Origin: Stichopus chloronotus
Taxonomy: Eukaryota; Echinodermata; Holothuroidea; Aspidochirotida; Stichopodidae
NCBI GenBank assembly: GCA_021234535.1
Contig: CM037839.1
Location: 28,659,475 to 28,723,474, forward strand
Length of the DNA stretch: 64,000 bases
Direction of reading: 5' to 3'
The position numbers and the translations under genes are program-made. Shown one piece after another: positions 11,200-24,100 of this stretch. How positions within the stretch are numbered: position 1 is the stretch's first letter; each line of letters opens with the position of its first letter. The notes beneath the pieces were generated by a model that did no database searches, was not told the DNA's origin, and saw nothing but the letters and a program-made list of their open reading frames with translations.

Positions 11200-13080
11200 G
11201 AGGATTTCGATAGGCCAGAAGTAAGTCTCCGAGGCTCACGAATATTTTTGTTGCCGTTGCATTAGGAGGAGTTTTACAAAAAGTTTCCCATTTTGAGATG
11301 AAACCGATTTAATTTTTCTTCTCATTAGCATTTGATAGGAAAGCCTGAGACCGAATTCATATACCTTTTAAATGGTTCTCTTGTTTTGAGAGAAAAGCAA
11401 CTGGTTTCCAATGAATATTCAAATTTACTTTCTCAGTTTTTTTTCTTTATCAATCACAACAATAAGTCTTTGAGATAAGCTTCTTAGGGGGGAGGGGACA
11501 GTAGCTCCCAACAATAGGTGACTATTGTACGTGTTTCAAGGTGCACTCGTTGTAAATGGAAGACAGCAAGATCTCACTAACCTCTACACTCAATGAATAG
11601 AAGCTGGCTAACAATACCTTCGAACAATAACAGGAAACCGTTTACCAGTGAACAAATAGCAGTAAACAGAGCAAATTCACAAATATCTTTGTATTATATC
11701 CTTCTGGAAAGCAAAATGACACTAAATGAAAGAAAAACTAAAAGAGAAATGATCACTGTAATATAAAAGCTTTTCAACTCAAAGGTAACTAGCCATGGTA
11801 CACAAATATTAACATGGAATCAGCGTGTCCTTCCCATCCCCAACCCATTGAAAATTCTTCTTTGACTAACACAATAATTTAGTCAAGTAAATTGACGCCG
11901 TGCAAATCCTTGTCAAAGTTTTCACCATTGATTATAGCTAGGAACTGTGACTACCCCTTACGATAGCGTACAACCTCGGCGATTTCATGGCACGTTCAAT
12001 TCACCACACAATAACCAGAAAGGGTAACGTTCACGTAGAAGAGCCTAAACTTCTGTTTCCTTTTACAGCAGTTGTTTTGCTAAACATGTTCTACTGTTTA
12101 AATGGTCAAATAACGCTGTTGGCAGCAAGTGGTACCACAAATAGCTTTTAAAACTTGCAAAGATGACTTTACAAAGTCGTACAACACAAATTTCTACGTT
12201 TTAGAAACGTTTCGTGTTAGTCTTCAACCCAAATACAGTAGATGTTGAATAGGAGAGGATGCACAACAGTGACTCAAGTTAATTATTAGCGTCTAATTTA
12301 TTTTTACTGCATGTTGTAGACTCTACTAGGCTGGCTCATATTGTTTTCTGCTCTCGCCGAAGAAGGTTCCTTAGGAACCGAAAATTTCGAAGAAATTTTT
12401 CATTGTTTTCTACTCTTCAAGTCAACCTGTTTTTATTTGTATACTGTTTAACCGTTTATTTTCTCGGAGTACCAGTGGACTTCTCTTTAAGCATATATAT
12501 ACGTACAAAGTCAATTTAGATGAAATTGGCAAAGTTGACCCCCATTTTGAGCCTCCAGTTCCTAGACGGAGAAGGATATGGCCCTGCCAATTCCTAAGGA
12601 TTGAGAACTATACTTTTCTTGACACCTGTGGAGTTTGAGGGCCCACGTAGTACGGCATCGGAGTTTGACCGTGGGAAGGGGGCAGAGTGAAATCATCCCA
12701 TTGCATCACGGACTTAGTTTAATTTCTAAGAGATTTAACCCATTATTAGCGCTGTAGCCCCCTCTCAGTCAAACAACGTCATACTAGAAATGAAGTTCTT
12801 TTCTTAGTTCTTTCAGTGCCTTACATACAATAACGTAACTGCATGTCAGGTGAAAACAGATTGGTGAAAACAGCTGGAAAACAACTCTCTCAGGTCTCTT
12901 GAATGACATCATAAGTTGCGTATGACATCATTTAAACAGTGTACGTCATCATCTACAGAAACCGCAAATACTTAGGCCCCATTATGATGGCATCCATGCC
13001 TGCGAGCACTGTGTTAAAGGAAGCACGAATTTCGCTGTACCAATTACGGTGTCGGCTTTGGTTAGTGAGCGCCATTCTGT
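11200..13080. other. Non-coding with one structured motif
   Basis: No conserved exon seen. A hairpin GGTTCCT-T-AGGAACC followed by GAAAATTTCG lies near 12363-12385, between two similar TTGTTTTCTRCTCT stretches. Confidence 0.5.
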
Positions 13081-13200
13081 ATATTTGCTTCAAATATGAA
13101 GACAATTATTGTGTATACTTGGATTTAGCTCTTAACATAAGTAAACCACATTCCATATTTTGTAGGATTGATATTCCTGAATGCGTTTTGTTCCGATGAT
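13080..13200. repeat. Isolated copy of the 215-bp satellite unit
   Basis: TTGCTTCAAATATGAAGACA followed by CATTCCATATTTTGTAG and ATTCCTGA, as in the 2580-3900 array about 10 kb upstream. Confidence 0.6.
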
Positions 13201-15780
13201 GACTACACGTTGTTTGTGGTTACGAAAATGCAAATTTACTTCAGATTTTTTTTATAAAGGTTATTTTATGCTAGCACGCATCGGTGTCATCAAATGAGGG
13301 CCTCATTATTTCTCTCTACCGACTCGTACGTACTTAATGGATTTCTTGGTGGTCACAACAATACGGCCACTACCGCAGTTCAAACTGAACAGTTTATTCC
13401 AATAACTGATTTTCAGTTTCTTCCTTATCGCAAGTTTTGAGAAATCTCAAACTTCAAAGACCATCTCTCCTCAGCATAAAAGGGAAGTAGAAGTTCAGGT
13501 TTGAGCGAGAAAGAGGGCTATTCTCAAAAGCTCCAGACCGTCGCATTGATTAACTTTAGGCCTTGGTAGCATTTCCACGAACGTTGTGCCCAGCCGACCG
13601 TAAGTACTAACAGCTGAACTAAGTAACAGTAAGTACAGTAGTAACACTAAAACAGTACTTACACAAGGTCACGTAACGTTAGTTATATTACCATTAGTTT
13701 TAGGCCTAGATTGCTGCACACGTATTGACGTAACCACGAAAATAAAACAAAATCGCCATTACCACTGAACTATTCCACCTAGGGCCTAAAAGAAATAAAA
13801 AATAATCACCTGTAATTGTAAGGTTGTACTGTAGTTCATTTATGATCTATGTTGGATCATGCATCAAGTGCCACTGCCAGTAATATTGTAAGGAAGTTAA
13901 TGTAAGATTAGTGTAATTGTTACTTGTCTGCTGTTGGCTTGCGTTCCACCTGTGTTGGAGCATGCATGCACTTTGTTATGCTAAAGTTTGTATTTGTCAT
14001 GTTGATGAGTTTATGCATGTCTTAGTTAAATGGTTGCACTTTGTCATATTTTGTTGAGTTTGTTAACTTTGTTTTTCATTGGTGACTGGAGAGGCATGTC
14101 AGATAAAATGTTTTTCTCTCCATGTGAAATCGTTGCATGTATATTGAATTCCCTCTGACCTTTTTTTACCCGAGGCCAACTCAACACATTACATTTGGTG
14201 GCAACGGTGTTTTAAATTATACTTTCAATGTTCCAGTGCCAACTTTTATTTCATTTGATATATTCTGTATTTCCTTATATTTTTTCGTAGGGTTAGGCCT
14301 GCCTAGGCAAGACCTATGTCTAGTTTCTCAGCCTAGGCAGGCCTAAGGGTAATTATTATTATTACATAAACTTATGTAGCTCACTACCACAATGCATTCA
14401 AAACAATATACATATAAAGGTTAACAAAGATAAGAGGGAGCCTGTCCACAACATGATTTGTACACAAGGAGAATTTTGGACTTTCTTTATTTCTATAGTC
14501 AACTGGTAGCCAATGCAGCCTAGATTTGACAACATTTTGCCTCTCTGTTTAACTATTTCGATCAACTATTTACAATCAACTTGACTTAGTTGTGTACTGC
14601 AGTACCTAAATGGATAAATTTGGTTTACTGTCGTTCATTTGCACACTGAAACAACACCCACTTTTTTATGTCAGTTATTAAGTTTTCAAGACAGGTTATA
14701 GCATCAATTTCAGTTGAGTAATTAGGCTAGCTTAAGTTCAGAATAGGGTATTTGAAAGTGCAGGCCTCTTTATTAGCCTAGGAAAGCACCCCAGCGCCTG
14801 TTGGCAGCACAGCAAGCTGTGTAGACCTAGAGTATATCAGTATTTCACATCGCTGTATAGGTGAGTGCTACTGTATGTTGCAAAGTCATCGCTGAAGACT
14901 TCTGGGAGAGATGATATCAGTGGTAGGGACATGACATTTTCAGTCAAACATTCTAATTTTGAAAGTAATAAAAAAAAAAGGCCATGCAGTGGGGAAAAAG
15001 CATATGGGTGGGGAACAGACACTAGCTAGTTTTTTATTTTTCCTTGGCCTACAGTAGTTAACAACATTGATTGTCATTTGGAAAAGCAAACCCAAACGTT
15101 TCAGGGGAATTGTTCAATAACCTGTCAGTCATGAATGCATTTGTTTACAGGTCATGAATGCATTTGTTTTGCAAGTTTTCTAACTTTAAATAATTGATCA
15201 AAATTAAAATTCCTATTCATCAGTTCCAAGCATCATCAAACTGCAGACGACAAGAAGACAGTTTGCTGCTCGAACATAGTACTGTAGAGAATTTAAATGG
15301 AACATTTTGGGTAAACTACTGTAGGCCTAATCCTGCCTACCTCGTGATATCAAGTGCAACTTAAAACTGTTGCACTTTGGTTTAATTAAATGCTTATGTT
15401 CATGTTCATGAATTATTTGTGGTCAAAAACAGTGTTCCACCAGTTTTTATGGAATTGAGCTCTTCAGTGGTTTCCGGAAGTGGACTCATTCCTGCACATA
15501 CTCTACTGTATAGTAGGGCCTATTGCACAGTTGTAAGAGGAATCAATTCAAATTCAGAAACAGCTACTTATGAGCCTATTGCCAATTGACCTATTTTGCT
15601 GCAAACAAAAGAGCTATATGGTGAATATTGCAAGTGCATACCTGTCATGTGCCAAACTTCTGCTTCTCTGATAGGACCCCCTTGTCTATTTACAGGAACA
15701 GTGGTCTAAATTTAACGCTTCTCGCTCTAATTGGAGTTATTACTCTCCTTTGGAAAGTACTGTAACCTTAAATACACTTG
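13200..15780. other. Non-coding, no conserved gene
   Basis: Apart from the 14293 palindrome and a small direct duplication TCATGAATGCATTTGTTT (near 15130 and 15154), nothing recognisable. Confidence 0.5.
14293..14346. repeat. Perfect inverted repeat, 16-bp arms
   Basis: TTAGGCCTGCCTAGGC (14293-14308) and its exact complement GCCTAGGCAGGCCTAA (14331-14346) with a 22-bp spacer. Built on the genome's common AGGCCTA motif. Confidence 0.9.
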
Positions 15781-15783
15781 TTA

Positions 15784-15990
15784 TTATACACCAGATCTCA
15801 CTGGACAAGCAAACAAGAATAAATAGGTACAAATATTGTGGATAAAATTACTACCATTTTTTCCTGAGATTGATGTTTTTCCATTAATTGAGAAATTGCA
15901 GACATATATCCCTATTTCAAAGCTGGGAACATCCAGCTTATGACCACCAGGAATTGCTGTTTCCAACCAATGGCCAACTGATTTTGCCAA
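15784..15990 (-). pseudogene. Possible decayed coding fragment, unknown family
   Basis: Minus-strand open stretch beginning MAKSVGHWLETAIPGGHKLD and continuing VPSFEIGIYVCNFSINGKTS. It lies just downstream, on the same strand, of the 16374-16133 fragment, so both may be pieces of one decayed gene or element. No family recognised. Confidence 0.22.
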
Positions 15991-16132
15991 ATGATGGTGG
16001 TACTATGCTTAGATAGTCTTGCCTGAGCGGTGCACAGAGAAGGGCACCACCCTCAGGCAAGACCTCCTATTTCCAGAGTTATAGCAAGTCAACCAATTTT
16101 GCAGTCAAATTGGTGACTTGAGTCATGGCTAG

Positions 16133-16374
16133 TTACAACTCTGCCAATTGCTGAAAGTCCTGAACATGTGCTTTGATATCATAGACATATGGCAATACAT
16201 GTACGCAAAAATCATCAGACTTGATAGAGCCCTGGCCTCCTACATTAGAGAAATATGATGATGGGTCCACACATGCCATTTCCTGCAATCTAGAAAGTAT
16301 TGTTGTCAAAAATGTTCTCATATGATACATGTCAAACAGTGCCTTTTGAATTTCTCATATTTAGCACACAGTCT
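16133..16374 (-). pseudogene. Possible decayed coding fragment, unknown family
   Basis: Minus-strand open stretch containing MRTFLTTILSRLQEMACVDP and then SNVGGQGSIKSDDF and VLPYVYDIKAHVQDFQQLAEL. The composition looks protein-like rather than random. It ends in a stop, and a second open stretch (15990-15784) follows. No family recognised; possibly a transposon or gene remnant. Confidence 0.25.
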
Positions 16375-16919
16375 ACCACATTTTATGACTTCAAGTGGTG
16401 CCAAATATTGCTCTAGATTGCATCTAAGGTTACCTTGAAGGTGAACAATTTTTCAAAAAGGTGACAGGGACACCTCCTCCCTTACACCTTACTTTACATC
16501 TAAGACTACTGACTACCTGGTAGTTGAAGAAGTCCCCTTTCCCCAGTCCATGTATCATTCATCTAATGCTTCCATTCACATGTCAAAAGTACCATTTTAT
16601 GCCAGCAGTTTCTGTTTTGATAATAATCATAACAGTGACCTTTGTATTCGTAACAAAGCAACCCAAATACACTCCAAGTGACACCACTTATTCGTAATCA
16701 TGACCTAGTTTTAAATATTTAAGTGTACATGATCCATGTGCCTATGTTAGTCTGTCATTTGACTGCATGACTTCACCAAAGTCACAATGTGTTTTTGTCA
16801 ATTTGCAGTAGGTGCCTACAAATACCTTAAGATGGTGCTAAGACATCTTGCTTCTGACTGACTGATCTCATAGTTAGTGTGTGGGTAACCCATCCTGAGA
16901 AGATGATCCCTCTTAATGT

Positions 16920-17300
16920 TGGTGGAGGTCAGAGGTCATTTGAGGTCACCAGAGGTCTTACTGTGAATTGTGAAAACCTTGCAAACACTGTATCTAAAGA
17001 AGGATAAGCTTTACTCATACCTAGCATGTGGATTGTTCATATTGAGTTCATATTGGATGATCCGTATTATTTTAGGCAGAAATCAAAGGTCATTTAGAGT
17101 TACCAGAGGTCAAAGAGTCAAAATTCTATTATCTCAAAAAGAGAAGTCGTGCGAGATCTCATACATTGCATGTATACTGTATTGCTCATATTCAGCAGTT
17201 GTGCCCCACTTTTTTGGTTGAGGTCAAAGTTCATTTGATATCACCACAAGTCAAAATTGTGTAAACACTTTAACTCAAGGAGGGTAACTGTAAGCAATTC
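16920..17300. repeat. Degenerate repeat array with AGGTCA half-sites
   Basis: Three degenerate units (about 16926, 17088, 17221) share AGGTCATTTGAGGTCACC-like and CAAAATTGTGNAAAC-like segments. It lies about 1 kb upstream of the WDR70 start. The same repeat type forms the 23.2 to 23.9 kb array. Confidence 0.6.
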
Positions 17301-17544
17301 CATACTTGCAATGTGCATTGCCCATATCAATAGATGATTTCTATCAAATTTTGCACCTACGTATTGTTTTAAGAGAAGTTGAAAGGGCGTTTTGGGGTAA
17401 AAGCTTGTTACCATGATGTTTCACGAAGAGTAAACTGTAATTGATCTCATACAGTACTTGTCATGTGGACAATTCATGTTTTTTTTACAATATCACCATA
17501 TGGCATGGAACCACTATGCCTTTTGGCTTTCTGGTTTGTAAATT

Positions 17545-17800
17545 TAAAGCTGAAATATGAGTTGTTCTGGCAATCGCCTGGTCATCCACCTACGTTCTTC
17601 GTCAGTGTTGTAGGGAAGAGAAAGTAGGGGAAAAGATCACCTGTCACAAAATCTGAAAGAGAGCTGTGCACTCATCTTTCAGATATTTAATATGAAAATT
17701 GTCCCAACATTTTTTGTTTTCCTTAGAAAATTCAAGCGCCCTAAGAAAGCATAGCAATCAATCACCGATTCTTGAAATCAGCAGACCAATGGGTATCGTT
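17545..17800. mobile_element. Partial copy of the 530-bp element, inverted
   Basis: Starts with the same TAAAGCTGAAATATGAGTTG terminus and reads as the reverse complement of the intron 8 copy (AATCGCCTGGTCATCCACC; AAAGCATAGCAATCAATCACC). The other terminus was not found, so it is truncated or diverged. It lies just upstream of WDR70. Confidence 0.6.
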
Positions 17801-18080
17801 ATGAATACATGCAAAATGGGGCTTGAATATTGTTTGTTTTTTTTTGGTTTTTTTGTAACGGCTATGACATTTTCCATGGATTTGTATTTTTGCTGGCAAA
17901 TATTGAGCTAATATCCCAGCTTTAAGATAGTTCACAAAATTGAGTCCTTCAATACAAAAAAGCTTGCAAGCTTGCAAGCTTCATCATTATCAATTTCATT
18001 TTCTGATAGTTCTCATTTACTCAGCTTTTAACAAGACTGATCTTTCTGGAAATAAAAGAAGGCCTGGGAACATCACTAAG

Positions 18081-18126
18081 ATGTCTGATTCTGATGATGA
18101 TTTGGCAGAAATGAGGCGCCTTAGAG
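18081..18126 (+). CDS. WDR70: WDR70 coding exon 1
   Basis: Encodes MSDSDDDLAEMRRLR plus one base of the next codon. The donor is GAG/GTTAGG. An in-frame upstream ATG at 17940 has no intervening stop, but the acidic MSDSDDD start and A at -3 favour 18081. The 5' UTR extent is unknown. Confidence 0.75.
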
Positions 18127-21100
18127 GTTAGGTATCATTCATATGAAAATGTTGTGTTAATTATACAATTTTCTTATGGCTTGTTCAATTATTACGGGCA
18201 TGCCAAACTGTTACCTTAAACCAATGTCCAACAATCTGTGGAAAGGATGCATGAACAACTTTTACAATGAAAGTCTGAAACAAGAAATATGGATACATTC
18301 TATTACAGCCACTGTGTGTGTAATAGTTTAAGACCATACTGTTACTTGCCCATGTAAGTTAAATTCGCATAAGTTGGCAACTTGCCAATGCCATCAGGAG
18401 AAAATAAGTATTTTTCCAGATACTGAACAGTATATTACTTGGTACTGTATCTCATTAGCCATGTTCCTATTAGAGTGAGCACACGTATGGTGGATCTTGA
18501 TCTACAGCAGGGAACTCATAACAACAACACTGCACTCATGATCCACCGATTTTGATACACCCATCAGGGTAGATCAAATTGAGTAAGCTGGATCAAAATT
18601 TGTATATGAACACAATGGGTAGACCAAGTGACCCCGTGTCTTTGGTTTATTCCTTCCTGTTGTGCAGTTGTTTTCTGCTAGCAAATGCAGGTTCAAACAA
18701 ATTTACACAGTGCACAAGCTGGCTAGCTGTGCTGACATTAAAACTGGCCACTGTTTTCTGAAAATTAAGTAGAAATTGGTCTGTTCATTTATGTTCTTTT
18801 ACATATTTTTGTGTGTTGCTCTCCGATATCTACTTTCTATCTTCTCTGTTACCAATAAGTAAGACCACTGACTGACAGCTTATTGCAAGAAGTTAAAAAG
18901 TCAAATTGTTTACTTCAGTTACTGCAGTGCTATTAGTAAACTAACACTTATACTAGGGCAAATGAAGGCAGGCCAGGCATATATTCTGAACTGGTTTCTT
19001 TGCCAGCCATGCTCAAGCGACAAAGTACAGTACCGTCTTTGAATCAGCAATGCTTTTGCTAACAGCCTACATAGGAGAAAAACTCCTCAACTGAGATACA
19101 AGGATAAGCAAACTTGCTAACACAGCAATGTTTACATCCATATGAAAAAAAGCACGATAATTGATACTCAAAAGATAGTGCTAGACCAAGCCCTGTATGT
19201 GCGATACATATGTACACATGTGCCATATAGTATGCAGTTGCGAATATCAAACTGTGCATGCAATGCATGTGTTTGTGCAGTATAAACCAGGTAACATAGG
19301 TCATAAACAGTGCTGCAGTCATGCTTGTAAATTTGTTTTATGAAACACGTTGATCTACCACGGTCACTCAAATGTGGACATGGCTCTGAATGAAGGCAGT
19401 TAAGCTTCATCTACTGCAGTAAATCAAGATCCACCATGCTCTCATTCAAATGGGAATACCCCTCGTGTTTCATATGCCACCCTCAAGCCAACAGAGTAGA
19501 AGATCAGTTAGCTATTGAAGTGTAATATTCCAGTATTAGCTGGAACTCAAACATTTACATTCACTGAAAGTAAGTTTTTCATGTGCATTATATAGATTTA
19601 TATTCTATAAATGAGACCTGCTTGAGCCTCTAGAGCACTAAGGCATACCATATGGAGTATTGACAGGTTCCTGGGTGAATTTGTTTTCAGTAATAGTTTT
19701 GTTCCAACAATTTGGTAAAACTAACAACATTCCTCACAAGCGAAGTCCCTTTGTACCTTATTAAGAATTGAGAAAAAAATTTCTCACATTAACTGCATAA
19801 TGGGATGACTCATAGTTACAACTTCTCCATAATTATTCTGAAATATTTGTGATAAAGCAATAGAAGGATAAATCATTCATGTGTCACAACACAGATATGC
19901 CTCTGATTTATCAACTGCACCTCTAGAAGCCTAGACTGAAATTCTCAACAAAAAGAAAGTTTCATATCATCCTCTTAGACTGATTACCTGTTCTGCATAA
20001 ATCTATGAGGATTCCTTTATAGATCGTGTAGACATGGCAACATGACATAATCCCCATTCCCTGAACTGTTCTGTTTCCAAACACCAAACAGCTGTTTGAT
20101 CATAATTTCAATGCTTTACAGTAGGATAAAATAAAGCAAGATATGTGCTGTTATTCCAGCATTTTTAAAAGTTCAGCGAAGGACTGGCTATGCCATCTCA
20201 CAGCTTGCAAAAATCTATCAAAAGTACTGCACCCATGGTTTTTTTTGTCCAAATATAGCCTAATTTCCAAAATAAGTACATTTGTACTAGGAGTCTCAAC
20301 GTAGGGGTATTACACATGGGAATTGCCTCTTATTTATCAGCAGGGCCCGGTTCCTCTAGCCTTTTAACAGAAAAACTATATTACCCTTTCTACCATAATT
20401 GATACTCTAATTAATGAAATTTCCCCTTACAGAAATGTGTAACAGATGATGTTTTCCAGATTGGTATCAAATGGAAGAGAATGATGGCAGAGTAATGAAG
20501 TAAGGCTATTTTTTTTTTTCCCTTTAAACAGCACAATCTGCTTTAAGGACACAGAATGGCTGACATGTTAGTATGGCCTTGAACAAGGAAGAGGTCTTCA
20601 TATGCGTATTGCACAATATCTGCAAGGGAACATTTCTGTCATGTATCTAAATCATTAATATGAAGGCAACTATACATGATTTATGTTTTAATTTCTGCCA
20701 GAGTCCCAGAAGTACAGGGGATCATCAAGGAAAGATGAGTCTGCCTCCAAAGGGTTTGCAGAGAAGCAAGAGAGCAGACATAACAAAGGTCCTGAACCTA
20801 AGACATCATCAACTCAGACAATACAGTCAGATAAAGAAACACTTTCAATGGCTCAAATGATGGGCTTTTCTGGATTTGGTTTGTATTTTTGTAATTTCTT
20901 TGTTGTCAAACTTTGTAAATCCAGAATTTGGAATTTAACTATGTGATGTGCATGTGAGCAAAGTTGTCATGGTATTGCTAGGATGTCTCCCAGACACTGG
21001 ACAACTATTTACAAGAACATGTGACAGTATGCTTATTAAACAGGTGTACTACTGTATGGTGGTTGTAGGTTAATGAGGTGACAAAGCATCATGTTACATA

Positions 21101-24100
21101 TCTTAAATTTGGTTAAATGTTGTGCAGTGGTGTGACAGTTACTCTTCAGTTTCAAGGTTTAGTTAACTTGCTGTTGTATTGTCTCTAATCTCTAGATACA
21201 TGCTGTTTGTATGTGGTCAACATATTAATTTCAAGTAGTCATTTCCCATGGGAATTTGGAATGTGGCAGTAGAATTATGCAAAGAGTAACACAAAGAACA
21301 TTTTTAAATTTGTCTGTATGTCTATCTGTTTGTTTGACTGTCTGTTTATCTGTTAGTTTGTCAGTCAGTTTGTTTGTTTGTTCCATACCTAGAAGATGAT
21401 GTTACAAAAATCAACATAAAGGGTGTCAACAGCGAAAAAAATCATGATCATGAAGAACAGAAACACAGAATAGAGAGAGAAGAGTTTATGGATAATTTAT
21501 TTGAATTTCTCCCAAAAACAATTATAATAATGAATAATTTTCAAAGCAACATATCCCCATCAAAGTAATTCAAATGAATATTACAGTGCTACTTATGATA
21601 AACCCAAATCAATTGTCCATTCCTATCCATTAATTCTAAATTCAAGTTAAGCTTGAATACATGTTCTGAGGTCAGTATTGGAAGATCTTTCCATATTTTT
21701 ACATCACACATCAAAACACTCACAGCTTAAAAAAAAAAATTATTATCTTTTTGGCAATTACATCATCTTAAGTGGTGTAAGAGGCATAATTTTGACACTT
21801 GAATGGTAATATATTTTGCTCTATCTTGGTGTCATATCCATTATGTGTGCAATACCTACTAAAGAATTATATATCTATTTCTTCATCAACCATCTAGGGA
21901 AGAAAGCAAAGAATTTTGATGTAACGGAAATGTTTGATCAAGCTAAGAGAGGAGCTCAAGAGAGGAATGCCACAGAGCAAGATGATGCTAAAACAGAGAA
22001 TAAAAACAAGTCCGATCAAAATGAGGACTCTGATGATGATGATGACATGATTGGTGTGTGTTTTGTTTTTCTCATTACATTAATTAATTAACTTCTTCTA
22101 TTGCATTTCTCATGTAAAGTAGTTCACAAGTGTGTCTGTTTGCATGGACCTATTAATGCTTGAAGAATAATAGTATAAAATAAAAAATTCCAACATTTTC
22201 TGTTTCCTGGTAAGACATAGCATTAAAACTACAACTACGCCCTACCTTCATCCACACGAATGCATGCATTAGTAACAGCCACCCCCCCCCCCCCCCAGCC
22301 CTATCCTACAGTACTCAGTGCATCACCCAATGGATCTAAGCTTTCAAAACTGTAGATCTGAAATATCAGGTAATTTATTACATTTTTCCTCATCCTCAAT
22401 CTGAAAGGACCATGATTACACTTTTGCTTCTGGAAGTCCAGACTCATAGGGTGAAACATAATTTTCCACATTTTAGAAGTCTTTTATGGGACATCGGAAG
22501 TTGTATTCCTTCCTATCAACTGGAAAAAAAATTCTTCCCTATCAACTGTGGAAAATTATGTTTCACCCTATGAGCCTGGACTACCTGAAGAATAATGTAA
22601 TCATGGTCCTTTCAGATTGAGGATGAGGAAAAGTGTAATGGATCTTAAATGCCTGTCAGTTTTACATAAAATAATTTACCAGGACATTTATTGATTGCAT
22701 GTTTAATAGTTCCCACTTAAAGAAATAAGACCATGAAGATTCCTGTAGCACAATGAATTTATTACTGTCTTCAAATGCACAGGTCCTCCACTGCCTCCTG
22801 GCTTCAATATGGCTGGCTCCTCAGAAGGAAAGGTATCGTCTAAGGAGAAAGATGATGAAGGCAGTGACATGGATGAGGAAGAAGATGACGATGAAGATGA
22901 TGATACAGTAAGAGATGGCTGGGCTTTGAGAGATGTCCAAGACGCTCATAAACTCATAATCTAAAAACTGCTTCCATGTTGCAGTTTTTTCTCGTAATAG
23001 CCAAAGCAATGATTCTGCAACCTTAGGAACTGACAGACAATATCTGGTCGTTATCTTGGTGGTAAGGTTAGACTTCATATGACAGATAGTGCCATTCAGG
23101 TAATCCTTCCATGGCTTAGGGCTCACAACTCTCTGTTTGGCAGTATTTATGTAAATTATCCTGGCCCTCAGTACACTACAATTATAATCTGTCAACTGCT
23201 GTTGTAGAAGTATCCTGGTTCTTGTTTAGAAGGGGGTTGTGGTCAAAGATCGTCTGGGGTCAACTGGGATCAAGTAGTAAAGCCCTCTTAAACACTATAT
23301 CTCAAGAAGGGAAGCTTGGACAAATCTATTATTTCTTTGTAGATGTACCCTATTAATCTCAAGAAATTTATTGTTTTTGGTGGAAGGTCAAAGCTCATTT
23401 TGGGATCAACATGGTTGAAGTAGTGAAAGCCTTGTAAACACAATATTTCAAGAAGGGAAACTTAGACAGATCTGATGTGTGGTTTGGAGGTATATCTTAT
23501 TGAGTACAAGAAACTAACTGTTTTGGTGGAGGTCATTTGGGTCAACAGAGATCAAATAGTGAAATTTTTGTAGATTTGATATCTCAAGAATTGAATCTTG
23601 GACATATCTGGTATTGTGTCTGCAGTTACATCCCATTGAGTACAAAAATACTTGTGGTATTGGTGGAGTTTTAAGATGGTTAGAGTCAACATGGGTCAGA
23701 TAGTACAAAGGAAAACTTGTACTGATCTCATATTTGTTTAGATATAGTGGCAAAACCATATTGAACGCAAATGCTTATTTTGTTTGGTGGAGACCATTTG
23801 GGTCAACAGTCAATTTGTGAAAACCATTGCACATGGAATCTCAAGACAGGAAGCTTGGACATAGCTCTTCTCATTAAGCATGCCGATGTGCTTGTCAAGT
23901 AATATGATCCCTATCATTCATCATATCAAGTCAGCAGATGGTTCTGTGTGTATAACGGTTGTTACATTGTAATTGTAACATGATAAATTACTAAAACATT
24001 ACAAAGACCAAACATGTTACACATCATTTGTACCCCATGCAATGTGTCAGATTGATACAAAATACTCATCACTGATTCATTAAAACTGACTATTAATCTG

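Noticed and set aside
22821..23195. 124-codon minus-strand ORF
   Set aside because: Overlaps WDR70 exon 4 antisense and continues into an intron; no recognised protein.
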